Part shown: piece after piece, positions 35,601 to 47,600 of the stretch
Layout: each line of letters opens with the position of its first letter
Numbering within the stretch: the stretch's first letter is position 1
Source of the DNA: Gavia stellata
Taxonomy: Eukaryota; Chordata; Aves; Gaviiformes; Gaviidae
Assembly: GCF_030936135.1 (NCBI RefSeq)
Contig: NC_082598.1
Location: 30,808,687 to 30,872,686 of the forward strand
Reading direction: 5' to 3'
Length of the DNA stretch: 64,000 bases
Notes under the pieces: generated by a model
Database searches by the model: none
What the model was told of the DNA's origin: nothing
The model's input: the letters and a program-made list of their open reading frames with translations, nothing else
Translations under genes and position numbers: made by a program

Positions 35601-38480
35601 CAAGGCACCCACGCAGGGTGGAGGAAGGATGGTGGATAAGCTCATTGCAGCAGGAGGTTGGGCCGTGACGTGTATCTCACTGCTCCCTAACTCTACAAAC
35701 CTGCTCAAGAGACATCTTAAAAGATTGCTCTGTGAAAGAGTCAGCTTCACCATGATGTCTTTGTTCACTGATTCAGCAAGGAGTCCTCTAGCAAAAAGAA
35801 GGTGGACAAGGCTTGATATTTCTGTACTTTTGAAATAACAAACAGTATTTGACTTCCTCCTACAACCCAAACCCACTTAAAAAGAGCAAAACACATCTTC
35901 CGAGTCCATATTCTCCATACACCACAAGGAATCAAAGAGAGGTGCAGCTGATTCTTATTTTTCCCCTCTTTTCCTACACACACTGAAGAAAGATCTGATT
36001 AACCTGTAGTGAAAACGTGGGACCACTCAAGAGAACGAGATTTCATTGGGGCTGAATGTTAGACCTGGGAAAAATTGGCCAGCATCTTCTCCCCGACTGC
36101 AATTAAATTATGGTTAAATAGTTTCTATTAGGGACATGGGCCTAACAAATGAAGTGATACTGGACACAGAAACTATTAAAGGACATCTTGTTGTCTGATT
36201 CGTGGGAGCTAGAAAAATGTCTAGTAATTTATGGGTCTTCAGTTTTTCAGCATTCCTTTAGGGACTCCTTTCAGAGTTTTCTTCCCAGGGATACTGAGCA
36301 ACGTCTGCTGAAAATTGCTCCTTTTCTGCGTGTTGAGTTTAGCAGTCAGATAACAAGGTTTGCACCATGAAAAAAACTACTGACAAGTGAGGTATAAATT
36401 CAGATCCATTGCAATGCCTGTGTTGTGTCTAGACCAATGAAATGTTCACCAGCAAGAAGAAGCTTGCTACTTCCACAGCAGCAATCGTATCATTTTAATG
36501 GAATATATATTTTTTTTTTTGTTATTTGGAGAATGTCCTACAAAATGATAAGTTTCTGTGCATAACATTTTAAACACAGCTGGTTAGCAAGGGTTAACTC
36601 GATTAGTGGAACCAAAGTGAAAGTTTTAAAATACTGCTGCCATGGAGAACAAATGCCTTCAAAGCGCCTATAGCATATGTTATTTAAAAGAGCACTGAAA
36701 CAATGTTCTGGTTTGAATTATTTTTCTTCACAGTACTTCTCTAACTTTATTGCCAAAGAAAAGACTTCCAGAGCCAATTTTTAATCTTAATTATACCAGA
36801 TTCAATCTGGAATATTTCCCTTGAAGTTAGAGTTACACCAGATTTACACAAAGCAGGATTTGTCCCAGTTTCCACATTAGACTCTTTCTCAAAAGACAAT
36901 TTAGGTTAAAAACAGAGTATCTAACTAAAACAACCAGGAGTCCAAGGACCAAAAACTACCCACATGCTGCCATATCCCCTGTTCTTGAGCCACGCTAGAG
37001 CTTCTCTGTCTGAGCTAAGCCTGAGCTGCAGCTTCGCATCCGTGGCTGCATTTTCCTCTCATCTCATTTTCTCATTTCTCCCTCCGCAATCGCCTTGCTC
37101 AAGTGAACTGCATGTAACCCAGTACTCGAAAGGACTGTCAGCAATGGACAGGCAAATAAACATGTAACTGAAGCAGCAAGTGCTCCCTGCAGAATTAGAT
37201 GAGGTACAGACTAAAACCCGGTCACCTCAGACAAAAGCTAAAGCCCAAATAGTCTTTTCTAGAAGTGAGGGAAAAGAGAGGAACAATTTCCCCTGACTTC
37301 TCAGTTTGTCAGTCCCTCCTGTCTCCCAACTGAAGAAAGAAAACTGAACGTGTAGCCTGCAGCCACTGGTACCCCTTGGAATGGCTCTAGGTGTGATTGG
37401 TGCCCGCTTGATTTCTTCTATCAGAGATTAGGGTTATAGGACTAACCTCAGCCTTGTGTTTGAGCACAGGAAACACACAGCGCTGCGAGAAGAACGACAA
37501 CCTGATTCGCACCTCCTGCCAAAGCACCTCCAGCACAATCTTAGTAAGTAAATGTAAAACAAGTGACTGAATTCAATGCCTGAAAGGAATGACTAAGTTC
37601 ATTTCCAGGTCTGGAGCTTTGTGATGACTGTGTCAACACATATGCTGATTCTTGCAATTCCTAATGGCAGATGAGGGGCTGACCTGTTTTGGAAAGTATT
37701 GGGTGAAACCCATAACCTCCACCATGTCCACACAAACCCCAGTTATGCAAGGTCTTAGGAGGCATTGATGGCTTTCCCTCCTCTTCATCCGTGGGATGGG
37801 TGAAACCCAAGCTCAGGACCTCTCCATGCCACAGAAATGGAGGGACAGTGTTTGTCATGGTATTTTGGAGTGTGAAACATCCAGGGAGGAGAGGGATCCT
37901 TTCAGAAAGCAAATGACAATTCAGAAACCTTGGCCATAGCTCCAGTTATTCTACAGCAAATCAACCCGAAGGGATGTATTGTTGATCACTAAGCATCAGA
38001 AGAAAACCTGTTGTGGGATGAAGCAGATGTCTGGAGCATGGGCAATTCAGGGTAGCCAGTAAATAGACATGTTGGGTCTCTCCTGAGTTTGGCCCCTCGT
38101 GAGCTACCTTGGCTCTTCTGTGCCCATGGGAGGGATGTACGGTGGATGGGGCCAGCCCAGGCACATATGGGGACTGACACTGACACAGACCAGGGCTGGC
38201 CCATGCCCGTCACGTCAAGGGTGACTGTGGCCACTATGTCCAGGGTGGCCTCCGCACCAGCCAGCTCCCCCGTGCAGATCTCACGGCTGGGTCCCCGAGC
38301 GCAGCAGCCCGAGGAGGCAAAGCTGGTACTAATAGTAAATAGACACAGAACCAAAGCAGCCTGGTCTGGCTGTGTTTTTGTCCTGCTGTAATCCATTAAT
38401 TGCTGCAGCTTGAAAGAACAAAGGCAGAGATAATGGTCTCGGGAGTTATGAACCGAAATCAAACCTGGGCTGAATCAGCA
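26600..38480. other. Intergenic DNA, no gene recognised
   Basis: About 12 kb of ordinary non-coding sequence. It includes a degenerate TA/TG microsatellite (27952-27993) and several scattered copies of a TTACACCAG-type word (30620, 32061, 36832). ORFs up to 157 codons have no recognisable domains and overlap on opposite strands. No RNA gene recognised. Confidence 0.5.
27952..27993. repeat. Degenerate (TA)n/(TG)n microsatellite
   Basis: TATATATATTTATATATATC followed by CATATATATGTACGTGTGTG: an imperfect alternating purine-pyrimidine tract. Confidence 0.85.
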
Positions 38481-38775
38481 GAGGAGGTCCTTTGATTTCA
38501 GAGGGAAAAACTTCTCATTTGTGGCGCGGGAGGAATTGCGCTTTCTGCTTTACTTGCAGCATGCCACATCCCCCGAGCTGCCGAGCCCGGCCCACGGCAG
38601 CCCGGGGCTGTGCAGGGCTGGACCTGCAGGGATGAAGCCCTCAGATTCCCGGGGACGGGCGGACGGCCCCGCTTCCCCACCCTCTCCAAACCCTTAATTA
38701 ACAGCAGAGACACCCCAGGCTGGCCGGGCGCGCGGTGCCCCGGCTCGGCGGGGCTCGCCGCTCCCGCGGGCTCCG

Positions 38776-38789
38776 GTGCCCTCTAGTGT
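38776..38789 (-). promoter_or_regulatory. CTCF-like binding motif
   Basis: The minus strand reads ACACTAGAGGGCAC, matching 13 of 14 positions of the core CTCF consensus CCASYAGRKGGCRS, including the critical AG-R-K-GGC block. It lies between GSX2 and PDGFRA, about 3.9 kb upstream of PDGFRA exon 1, where an insulator separating the two regulatory domains would be expected. Motif match is direct; binding is inference. Confidence 0.55.
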
Positions 38790-40700
38790 CGCGGGCGGCG
38801 GCGGCGCTGCCCGGGCACCTCGGCCGGCGGCGAAGGGCACCTCCGGAGGCGGCCGCGCCGAGAGCGGCGCTGCCTCCCCGCCCCGTCGGTGCGGCGGCGG
38901 GGCCCGGGGCTGCCCGCCCCGGGAGCTGGGGGGCCGGGGCAGAGCGAAGCGCGGTGTAAGGCGCCGGTGAAGGACTGGCTGGAGGAACAACCCGTTTCCC
39001 CCTTGCCTTCTGGGCCGCCTTACCTCACCCCTGTGCTGGGATGGGGCCGCTTCTGGACCGCAGCGGCGTGTTTCTCCTGCCCCAGTCAAAAAGTCAGGGC
39101 GGGAGCAGAAGGAAAAACAAAGCCTGGTTTTGAAAGAATAAGGCTTCCACGGCTGTTCTGGCATCTTTTAATGTCAAGAGCCAAATGCAACGATGAAAGC
39201 AAAACAGCTCGACGTTGTGGCAGCAGTGGCCTCAGTGGGAAAACGACGGGCACGGGGAACTACCTTAGCCAACCATGTGGGGAATCAGAATAAAGGTTGG
39301 GGAGGGCAGGCTGGGCCACGTTAATTTCTTTTGTCTAGCTCCCTGCTCTCCCGGTGACACGGAATCCCTGCTATTCAGAGCCAAATTCTGTTGAACAAAC
39401 AAAATGAGGGAATCTGGTGTTGTGGAAAGAGGGAAAGACAAAACCCAAACTGGTAGGGCTGTAAATGCACACAGGGCCCTCCCTCCTGCGGGCAGCGCAC
39501 ACCTCCCGGTGGGCCGGGGGGGCTTGGCGGTCCCCTGACTTGCCTTCTGTCTCAGGAAGCCCTTACCGCTGCGTTCTCCCTCCGCGATAGAAGAAAGCAC
39601 AGATTTATAGCGACAAGCAATGAGAGGCCGCTCTGCTTTCTCCCTCTCTCAGGGGCTTGAGGGGGTCTGCTCCAGGCTGGAGCTGCTCGCAGGCAGGGGT
39701 TCCTGCTCCAGAAGGTAAAAGGGTGAGCAGTCTGCGGCTGACCCCCGCACCGTGCCTTGCTGCAACGTGGGTAACCATAATCAAACCCAGACCTGCTTTC
39801 CCACGGAGACAAAAGGCTGCGGCCCCACGGCGGGGCTTCCCGCGGGCCCCGAGCCGGGGCACCCCCTCTCACCCGCTCCTGCGCTGCAGGAGACCGCTCG
39901 GACCCCACAGGAGCCACCTATTAGGCTGCCTAATAGCCTCAGCCAGCTAACCGGTGCCCGGCTCACCCCTGGGGGAGAGCCGCAGGAAAGGGCTCGTTAC
40001 TTCCAGCAAATTGGGACGTCTCCCGGGTGGGGGAGGATGCTGAGAGGGGCAGCTCGCAGGCTCCCAGTCCCCCTGGAAGCGTCCGACAGCGGAGCGAGCC
40101 GCCCTGCAAAAGCCCGCCCCGCCGATGCCCGCTGCCCGGACCCTGCGGGCGCTGCGGGCCCGGGGAGGGACACCCCCCGCCCCCGGGGGGCAGTTGGGAG
40201 CATAAACAGGCGAGAGCAGCTCTAGCCCGCAGGTTTTTTTAAGATGTACAGCTTCCATCTGTTGCCGCATAAACACACGCTAGCGGGACGCCTTATGCTC
40301 CAGGCCTTCGGGGGGAGGGGAAGGGGGCTGCAGTGGTGAAAATCCCCCCCACCCCCAGCCTGTCCTCTCGCTAACCCCAAGTTCCCCGCGCCTCCCTGGA
40401 CGGGACCCCCTCTGCGCCACACGGAGCGGGGGGTAGAGCTCAGCAGCCGTCCTGGAGGGTTTATTTTAACTGCCACCTCCTCTGCGCGGGACCAATCCAT
40501 AGGCACCGCCGGCACTTCGGAGGGGGATCGGCCCAGCGGCCGTGCGGGCAGACTCCGGCGCGGCTCCCGGCGGCCGCGTCCCCCCCGGGCGGCGGGCGTG
40601 GGGCGGGCGCGGCCCGGCCCTTAGCGTGGGGAAGGGGGAAGCCACGTCGGGGAAAGTATCACCGCTCCCCCGGAGGGGCCCTGGGCGACGGGGCACCGCC

Positions 40701-40722
40701 GTCCCGGTCCCGGTCCCGGTCC
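40701..40722. repeat. Short (GGTCCC)n repeat
   Basis: About three and a half tandem GTCCCG hexamers in GC-rich DNA upstream of PDGFRA. Confidence 0.85.
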
Positions 40723-40794
40723 CCGCAGAGGCCGGCGGGCTCCCCGCCCGCAGCGCCAGGCTGGCCTGGAAGGCAGCTTCGCCAGTCCCCGAAT

Positions 40795-40925
40795 TTGCAA
40801 CTTTTATTTTTCGCTGGGTCTTGTGAGAGCCCACGTGGAATCCGTTAACGACCGCTCGATAATGATCATGACAAAGGCATTATTCAAATGAGGCAGGTAA
40901 TTGCAACCAGAAGGCGCCTCCTCCC
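40795..40925. promoter_or_regulatory. Candidate conserved non-coding element upstream of PDGFRA
   Basis: An abrupt change from GC-rich to balanced sequence carrying TTGCAACTTTTATTTTTCGC, GTTAACGACC, GATAATGATCATGACAAAGG, CATTATTCAAATGAGG and CAGGTAATTGC. It combines TAAT cores, SOX/POU-like words and an E-box in about 130 bases, 1.8 kb upstream of PDGFRA exon 1. This composition is typical of developmental enhancers. Conservation has not been tested. Confidence 0.4.
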
Positions 40926-42560
40926 CTTTCTTTTGCTCCTTTCTTTTTGCAAGAGTAACTCTCGCACTACATCCCATCCTGACGGTACTTCGCCAGGAAT
41001 CACCTCCACCGCCCCGCACGTTAAGCCGGATACGTTCACGCCGGTAAATCGCGGCCCGAGCCCGGCAGGGCCGGGCGGGATCGCCTCGGAGCTCACAGGC
41101 AGTTGCTGCCGCCGGTCTGAACCGCGCATCTTCGTGGGGCTCAACTCTGCGAGAGCCCGCAGCCCCGACCCAAGTCATGATAGGACCTTTCCCTCCACAA
41201 ATTAAGGGGTTCAGGCTGCTGGGTGCGCTCGCCCCCACCCCCCCGGCAGAGACTTCCAGGGTGCAGTGGTTTTTTTTCCTGGGTTGTTTTGGGTGGTTTT
41301 TTTTTTGCCACGCTTTTGACTCACTTGGAGCCTGTTGTTTATTCACAAGCATTACGGTATCCTGTTAGCATTCCGACCGGGGGCAGCTCACAGATCTGAC
41401 TCCGATGATTTCCTGGAGGAACATGTGGAAGCAATAGCGGGGTTGTGCACTCACCCGAGCCGAGATGCACTAGTGGAGGGCGTGCAAAGGGCCGGGAGCA
41501 GCGCCGGGGACCCAGCGCACCCAGCCAGGGGCGCCTCAGCCTGAGCGCGCTTTTCACGGGAGTCGGTTCTCGTTCCTGCCCCGGTTCCCTTCGGGGCATC
41601 TTCGCTTCAGAGGCTCAATTCTCCTGCGCTTAGGAAAGAGAAAAACCACCGGATCCTGGCGCTTGACTTTGAGGACAAACTTTTCTTTTGTTTAATACTA
41701 AAAGGAAAAAAGAGGTGCGGGGTGGGGGAGCAGGGCCAGACTCAGGAGGAAGCGGGAGAAGCCCCGGGGCGCAGCCCTGGGCCGGTGCCCTCCCCGGGAG
41801 GCAGGCGGGCGGGCAGGGGCCTCCCGCGCCGCTCCTTTCCTGGGGCTGCACTGCCCCCTCTCCCGCGGCCGCCGCATCGCCCCGCCGGCCCCGCTCGCCT
41901 CTTTCCGCACGGAGCCTGCAGCAGAAGGGCTGCGAGGGCAGCTCGCCGGCAGCTCCCCCGGCCACCCCTTATCGCCAGCAGATAGCGACGGCCAACAAAG
42001 CGGAGACACCCGGTGCTGGCTCCCCGGCGGGGATCAAAGCTCCGTCTGGAGCGTGTTCAAACAGGACGGAATCGGACGTGCGCTGCCCTCGCCTCCGCAG
42101 GCACCTCGGGCCCTCGCCGTGCCCCGGCTTGGCTATTACTGGGGTTTCTTTGCGCTGGGCAAAGCAAAGGCAGAGAGGAAGAGAAGAGCTTTCCCGGTCC
42201 CGTCGGAGCAGCGGGGTTTGAGGGGGCTGGCTGCTGGCGAAGGTTACCTTTCGTTGTGTCTTTCATTCATAAATGTTAGTGATTCGTCTCTCCCCCTCTC
42301 TCTCAGTGCCTCCTGCTCCTGGCGGGCTCACGGCCGTCCATCCAGCTCTCTAGCCCAAGCCCAAGCTCAGTGGTGCACAAAGGGCACGAGGAAGCCGCAA
42401 ATTCGTTTCCAGATCAAACTCCCCATCCATAAACTCACACTGTGACCGCGGACGCCGAGCCCGGCGCCCGACCCACCGTCCTGGAGGGTCTGAGGAGGGA
42501 AGGCTCATTCATGAAATTGGGAGCACTCGGAGTTTTCATGAAAGTTTTTTGGGTTGGGTG
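40925..42560. other. CpG-rich PDGFRA upstream region
   Basis: A GC-rich, CpG-containing stretch leading into the PDGFRA promoter. ORFs up to 182 codons on both strands lack similarity and overlap each other. No exon recognised. Confidence 0.5.
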
Positions 42561-42690
42561 GTTTGTTTTTTTTTTTATTTCTCCCCCTGCAGTGCAAAAC
42601 TCTCGGCTTCCCCCTTTCCTCCCCCTCGCCCCTGCCATATGGCTAACCTCCCCCCTCCCCTGCAAGGCTGGTGAAATCTGGAGGCAGAGA
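42561..42690 (+). promoter_or_regulatory. PDGFRA: PDGFRA proximal promoter with pyrimidine-rich tract
   Basis: A strongly C/T-biased strand (T-run, then repeated CCCCCT/CCTCCCC words) runs from about 42561 to 42660, directly upstream of sequence that matches the start of the mammalian PDGFRA exon 1. CT elements of this kind bind SP/KLF, MAZ or hnRNPK-type proteins and can be S1-sensitive. The exact transcription start is not determined. Confidence 0.5.
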
Positions 42691-43035
42691 CTGGCCCCCC
42701 TGCCTGCGTAAGAGCCTCCCGCCGGCGCGCCCGCCTCCGGCCGCGGGGCTGGGGGCGCCGGGCGAGCCAGGGCGGCTCTTATTCTGAAGGGGCCGGAGGG
42801 GGGCTTCATTTCCTGACAGCTATTTACTTAAAGCAAATGATTAGTTTTGGAAGGATGGACTATAACATTGAATCAATTACGGGACGCGGTTTGTGAGACC
42901 ATTGCAGTCGGATCGGGAGGGAGGGCGAGCGGGAGGGAAAGAGCGCAGCTGAGCGGGGAGAGTCACAAAAGACGTGGACATATTTTGGATATTTTACAAT
43001 CTGCAGGATTGGGGCTGCGGATTATAAAGGAGAAG
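42690..43035 (+). other. PDGFRA: PDGFRA exon 1 (non-coding 5' UTR)
   Basis: As in mammals, the first exon is untranslated. Recognisable blocks shared with the mammalian 5' UTR, in order, are TGCGTAAGAGC (42703-42713), then GGGGGCTTCATTTCCTGACA with GCTATTTACTTA (42799-42830), then GCAAATGATTAGTTTTGGAA, then GGATGGACTATAACATTGAA with TCAATTAC (42852-42880), and finally GCGGATTATAAAGGAGAAG before the donor GTAAGA at 43036. The 3' end is well supported by both the splice consensus and this similarity. The 5' end is approximate. The conserved middle contains a MEIS/TGIF-type TGACAG and PBX/HOX-type TGATTAG and ATCAATTA words. Confidence 0.75.
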
Positions 43036-44607
43036 GTAAGAGGTGGGGGGCAGTTTCCCCACCTTTTTCTTTTTTTCACCTTTTCTCCCGCGGCTTTTTT
43101 TTTTTCTCTTTTGTTTTCTTCCCCTTGATTTATTTGTTGTTGGTTTGATTTTTTTTTTTCTTTTTTTTCCCCGATGCTCTGAGCAGGGCGGGGGGCTCCT
43201 TCCCGCGGGGCGCAGGCGGCGGGGGGCGGCGGGCGCCGGCGGCTCCCGCGGAGGGGAGCGGGGAGCCGGCGCTCCGCGGGCCGTCGGGGCGCGGCGGCGA
43301 GCCGCGCGGGCAGCGCTAATGACAAACACATTGGGACGGCGGGGGCCACCGCGCCGCATTCCTGCCGCGGGGGCGGGAGCGATCCGCCGGGGCTCCGCGG
43401 GCAGCGGCGGTGCCCGCCCGGGGGGACGGGGGGACGCGCACCGACAGAGTAAGGTAGGGTCGCGCCCGGCGGCTCCCCGTCTCTCGCATCCCTCGCTGCC
43501 TTCACCCCGCTGCTCTCCCGTCCCTTCCCCCACCCTTTGTGTTTCACCACCTTCCCCTCTTCAGATCCCCCTTCCCACCTCGCTCGCCCTGACCGGGTAG
43601 CCTAAAATGCCCCCAGACCCCGGGCGGGGGCACGCACCCCCCATCCCTTCCCCCAAGGCAACCCGATCTCCATCCCTGCGCGCCCCGTCTTTTTTTAACA
43701 CGTCTCAGCGGCAGAGAAGATGCTGAATTTAGGCAGGACTTGGTACCTGGAGCCTTTCCAGCTTACAGCCCCCTCTCGCAACGGGAGCGCCAGCCCTGCC
43801 GCATGCCCCGCCGGACTGCTGGAGCCCATCGCCTCCTTCCCCGGGGGAGCGCAAAGTCTTCGCGGCCACCGTTTGGATTTTGTCAGGCGCGGAAGTTGCA
43901 AACTTGCCAGCCTCTGCCAGGCTGGAGTCCCCTGGAAAAGTCCTAGGAGCAAGTAGGAAATGGCTTTTTGGCTGTCCGCGGCATTGCTCAACATTTTTGG
44001 ACGCGGATCCCGCAGCCCAGGAGCCGTTCCAGAGAACAGGACTTGGACAGCTTTTTCTGGAGCCAGCAGCGACAGATCTAGCGAGGCAGCAGCAGCCCCG
44101 GGGCGCAGCCGCCAGCCCCCGGGGGTTGCCCGCATCCCGGCGGGGAGGCGGCTGCGGGGCAGAGGCGGGGGCGATGCCCTGGCCCCCTCCCGCGCCGGGT
44201 GCACGTTTCCAGCGCCCCTCGACGGCATCTTCGGCGCGTCTCTTGCAAATGCTCCAGCTCCCCAGGGCTCCTCCGGAGCCCAAGGCTGCACGCCCGGGGC
44301 GGACAGGGCATCGCCTCGGCCCGGGTGGGGACCGACGGGCCCGCCCCCAGGGCTGCGGGCACGTCGCTCTCCCTTGGTCCCACAGCTCCGGGCCGGGGCA
44401 TAACATCTGTCCCCCCCGCCGAGACTCCCGCCCCCTCTCCGGACCCCGCGCCCTCGGGGTCCGTGCCTCGCCCGACGGAGAGGGCTGGAGAAGAAGCCCC
44501 GGGTCGCAGCGCCAGCAGAATTAGCCAGCCCCGGAGGGAAACACGGCTTTGCTCTGCCCCTCTCCGTCTTCCCTACCCAACTTTTCTTTTTCCTGGCTAC
44601 CTCGCAT

Positions 44608-44630
44608 TAAAAAAAAAAAAAAAAAAAAAA
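44608..44630. repeat. Poly(A) run in PDGFRA intron 1
   Basis: About 22 consecutive A bases, with no recognisable retroposon body upstream; likely a simple homopolymer. Confidence 0.85.
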
Positions 44631-47600
44631 TCGCTCCAGCTTGGCAAAGGCTTTCCTATTGTTTCCCAGACAAACAGCGAAGTGTCTGGGAGTTGCCATC
44701 TCTGCGAGGTTTGCTCGGTGCCCCGGGCAGCCTTTGATCCGCAGCGGCTCTAGCCGTCGGGCTCCGCTCTCCCTGGGGCCTGCCGCTCGGGCTCCCCGCG
44801 GGCAGGCAGGGTCTGGCAAGCGCCTGCAGCCTGATGGGGGCTGGAGAGTGTGAATGTAACCCCCCTCCCACCATCCCCAGCCCGGCTGCCTGTAGGCGGC
44901 CCGCTGTCTCCCCGACGGGGCGCACCGGGGGAAGGGGGGTGGCTCGTTATGCCCTCGGCATCTCCCAGGGCCGGTGCAGAGCCCAGCTGGGGTCCCAGCT
45001 CGGCTGCCTTAACTCCGTGTCGCTGGATGGGGCAAGAGATGGGATCAAAGCAAGGAGACAGGCATCAAAGGTTCCTCTGTCATCGGCTGATCAAAATATG
45101 AGCTGTGGAGATCTGACTTTTAACTCTCGGTCTAGAAACGTTAGGGAAACATCTACCAGCCAGGGACTTTGGCTTTAGCTTCTAGTTAACAAAGAGCATT
45201 TTAGAAAGGCTCTCAGCTAAGCAGTGGTTTAGCCAACCTCAAAGCTTAAGAAAAAAGTTTGAAGAAAAATGAGACAGCACAAAGCACTGGGATTTAGGAG
45301 TCCACAAGCAAACCAGCTCTCCCAGCCTGCAGGCGCTCTCCTGCAGCTTTAAAATGAGACCCCCTGTTCTGGTGCTCCTCTCCAGGCACGAAGGGGCAGG
45401 AGGTGTGCCAGTCTGTGTGCCATCGGACACTGGGGCCATCTTTGCTGTTATCTGCTTGTTGATGTATAGGAAATCTTCACGTGGCTGTGAGAGTAATATA
45501 TAGGTATTAGGTTTCAAGAAAGCAGGAAGTAATAAATATTAAAAAAAAATACTGCTCACCAGTACTACAGTATCGGGCTAGGATTTGACTACAATGTATG
45601 TAGACAGAAAAAGTCTTGCATACCCCAAACCTTGCCGGCTATTTCCAGCTATACCAGTTGGTCTACAAATGAGAGTGAAATGTATAACCTTATACAATCC
45701 TTGCCTCGCTTGCATCCTTAGATCATCATGGCCACAATGGCACTTCTTCCGCATGTGAACTCTGAAAATTTTAATGGAAGACGTTCGCTTTGCTTGTTTT
45801 AAAGACCAAGGAATGACTTCTGAGAGGTTATTTTTCCTGGTGGTGGCAAGAAGTGCTGGTAATTTAAAAAAAGCAGGCAAGTAAGCAAATAATCCTTTCT
45901 CTCCCTCTTGCCTTGCTCTCCTGCTTGACTCATCTCTTTCAAGTCAATAAAGCTTTGCATGGGCACCCGAGGGAAAAGTTTGCAACAGCTAGGCTTCCTA
46001 GCTCCTGAGGTCAACAGAGATGGATTGTTTTTTCCACGCAATGCTTCTGAGCCCTTGAGTTGGGCTCTGAGGTGTTCTTTGATCTGATCCCGAGAACCTA
46101 AGTGAGATGTATTCCTTGGAAGTCCCAGTCTTTTTGTCTGTTTCCTGAGACAGTCTGGAAAATTCTCTTTGGACCGAGCGGGGAAATTTAGACTTTGCAA
46201 ATTTCCTCCCACCTTTAGCTCCTAGGCTGGTGGGATCTGTCCTTGAGGGTTAGGCTGAAGAATCGTGTCTGACTGGAAGGGTCCTTGGGTAGCAGCCATC
46301 ACCGCCTGAAACGCACTGCAGGAGCCCAACAACACTGGGCTAGTCTTGGTGTGTAGTTATTCCTGCATTCAGGCTACGCTGGATGCAAATACTTGTAAAG
46401 GAATGTGGAACAAGCCTCGTTTTAGGAGAACATTTATGCCAGTCTTTTTCACTGAAGAAATTTTCTTGTGTTGTTTGAGCCTTTCCTCAGTGAAACCTTC
46501 AGGCCCGCCTGTTAGCACTGCAGGGCAGCTCTGCTCTTGCGGAGAACTGAGTTTGCAATTTGGGAATTGAGAACCAAGAAATGTTTCAGGAGGTCCTGTC
46601 TGAACACTTACATTCAGCTAGTGACATATACCACAAGGAGGAAATGTTCCCCTCTTTTTTTGGGCTGGCCTTAGCTCTTCCTGGAAAAGATCAGTCTTCC
46701 CAGAAGGACAGACTGCCACTGTGACAAAATCACCACTGAAATTATCCAGCCCTCTCATAACAAGGATAATCACATCATTACGTGCCAAGATTTGCAATCC
46801 AACTATTGTCGCCTCCCTTATGTAGATACAGAGCAACAGAGACCAGTTTTTGTTTTTTTTTTTCCAAATCGGTGAACTCGCACGAAATTAAAATATAAGA
46901 AATGTGAATTTTAGGTTGATCCAGGAGACCCAGTTTAGATTCCGTCAGCTACGTTGAAGACTAGCGCTTCCTCCTGCGCGACAAGAAATTTGGCTCATTA
47001 ATGTGGATCAACATTGCCATCCTGTGGCCAAGAGGATGAACTGTAGTGACTGGGTAGCTGGCAGGAGATAAGCCTGTTTTTCTGGTAGATGGGCTAGTTT
47101 TCTGTCTTGAAAGAGGTCTTTCTTTGATTTACAGCAATATGAAAAATAGGTACCGCTGGCTCTTCTTGGTCTACCACGGTGCTTTCTCTCTAGGTCATGT
47201 AGAGCAATCACCTAGGAATAGCATAATTTTCTAAACATGTATTTCCATCGGCTTTCTGGTTATTGGTTTTACTCTGTCTTCTGTGGTGCAGTCAACGAAA
47301 CCCTTCTTGGTAGGAAGGCAGCGCTTGGCAGTGAGTGTTTGGAAGATTGACCCCTCGCTGATAACAGTTCTTCAGATGTTATTTTCCTGATCTTTTATCA
47401 CTAAAGCACACAAGAGAGATACCAGGATTTCAGTCAGATCCTTTCAAACCCCAGTGGTTAAAGTAGATGCAATGACTGTTTTACCCTGGGCAATCAGCCT
47501 GCCCTGCAGAGAGTTTGGCAAACCCCTCATGGCATTGTGTAGCTTTCACTGTACACACCCATGTTTCTCTTTTAGCTAGCAGTGTTCAAGGTAGGCAAGG

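Larger units (their letters stand above)
38490..40800. other. CpG-rich domain upstream of PDGFRA
   Basis: High-GC, CpG-dense DNA beginning 4.2 kb upstream of PDGFRA exon 1, interrupted by a more AT-rich stretch at about 39100-39480. It holds a CTCF-like site (38776-38789) and a (GGTCCC)n run near 40701-40722. ORFs up to 157 codons on both strands are Arg/Pro/Gly/Ala-rich and mutually overlapping. This is probably regulatory DNA; a non-coding RNA promoter cannot be excluded. Confidence 0.5.

Noticed and set aside
43440..43460. Alternative donor AAG|GTAGGG for PDGFRA exon 1
   Set aside because: The upstream donor at 43036 fits the consensus better and follows sequence matching the end of the mammalian exon 1.
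41000..44800. Many ORFs of 100-225 codons around PDGFRA exon 1
   Set aside because: They are overlapping, Arg/Pro/Gly/Ala-rich and on both strands, as expected from CpG-island composition; exon 1 is untranslated in this gene.
46990..47035. Second CTCF-like word (GCCATCCTGTGGCC)
   Set aside because: It mismatches the AG core of the consensus, so support is too weak.
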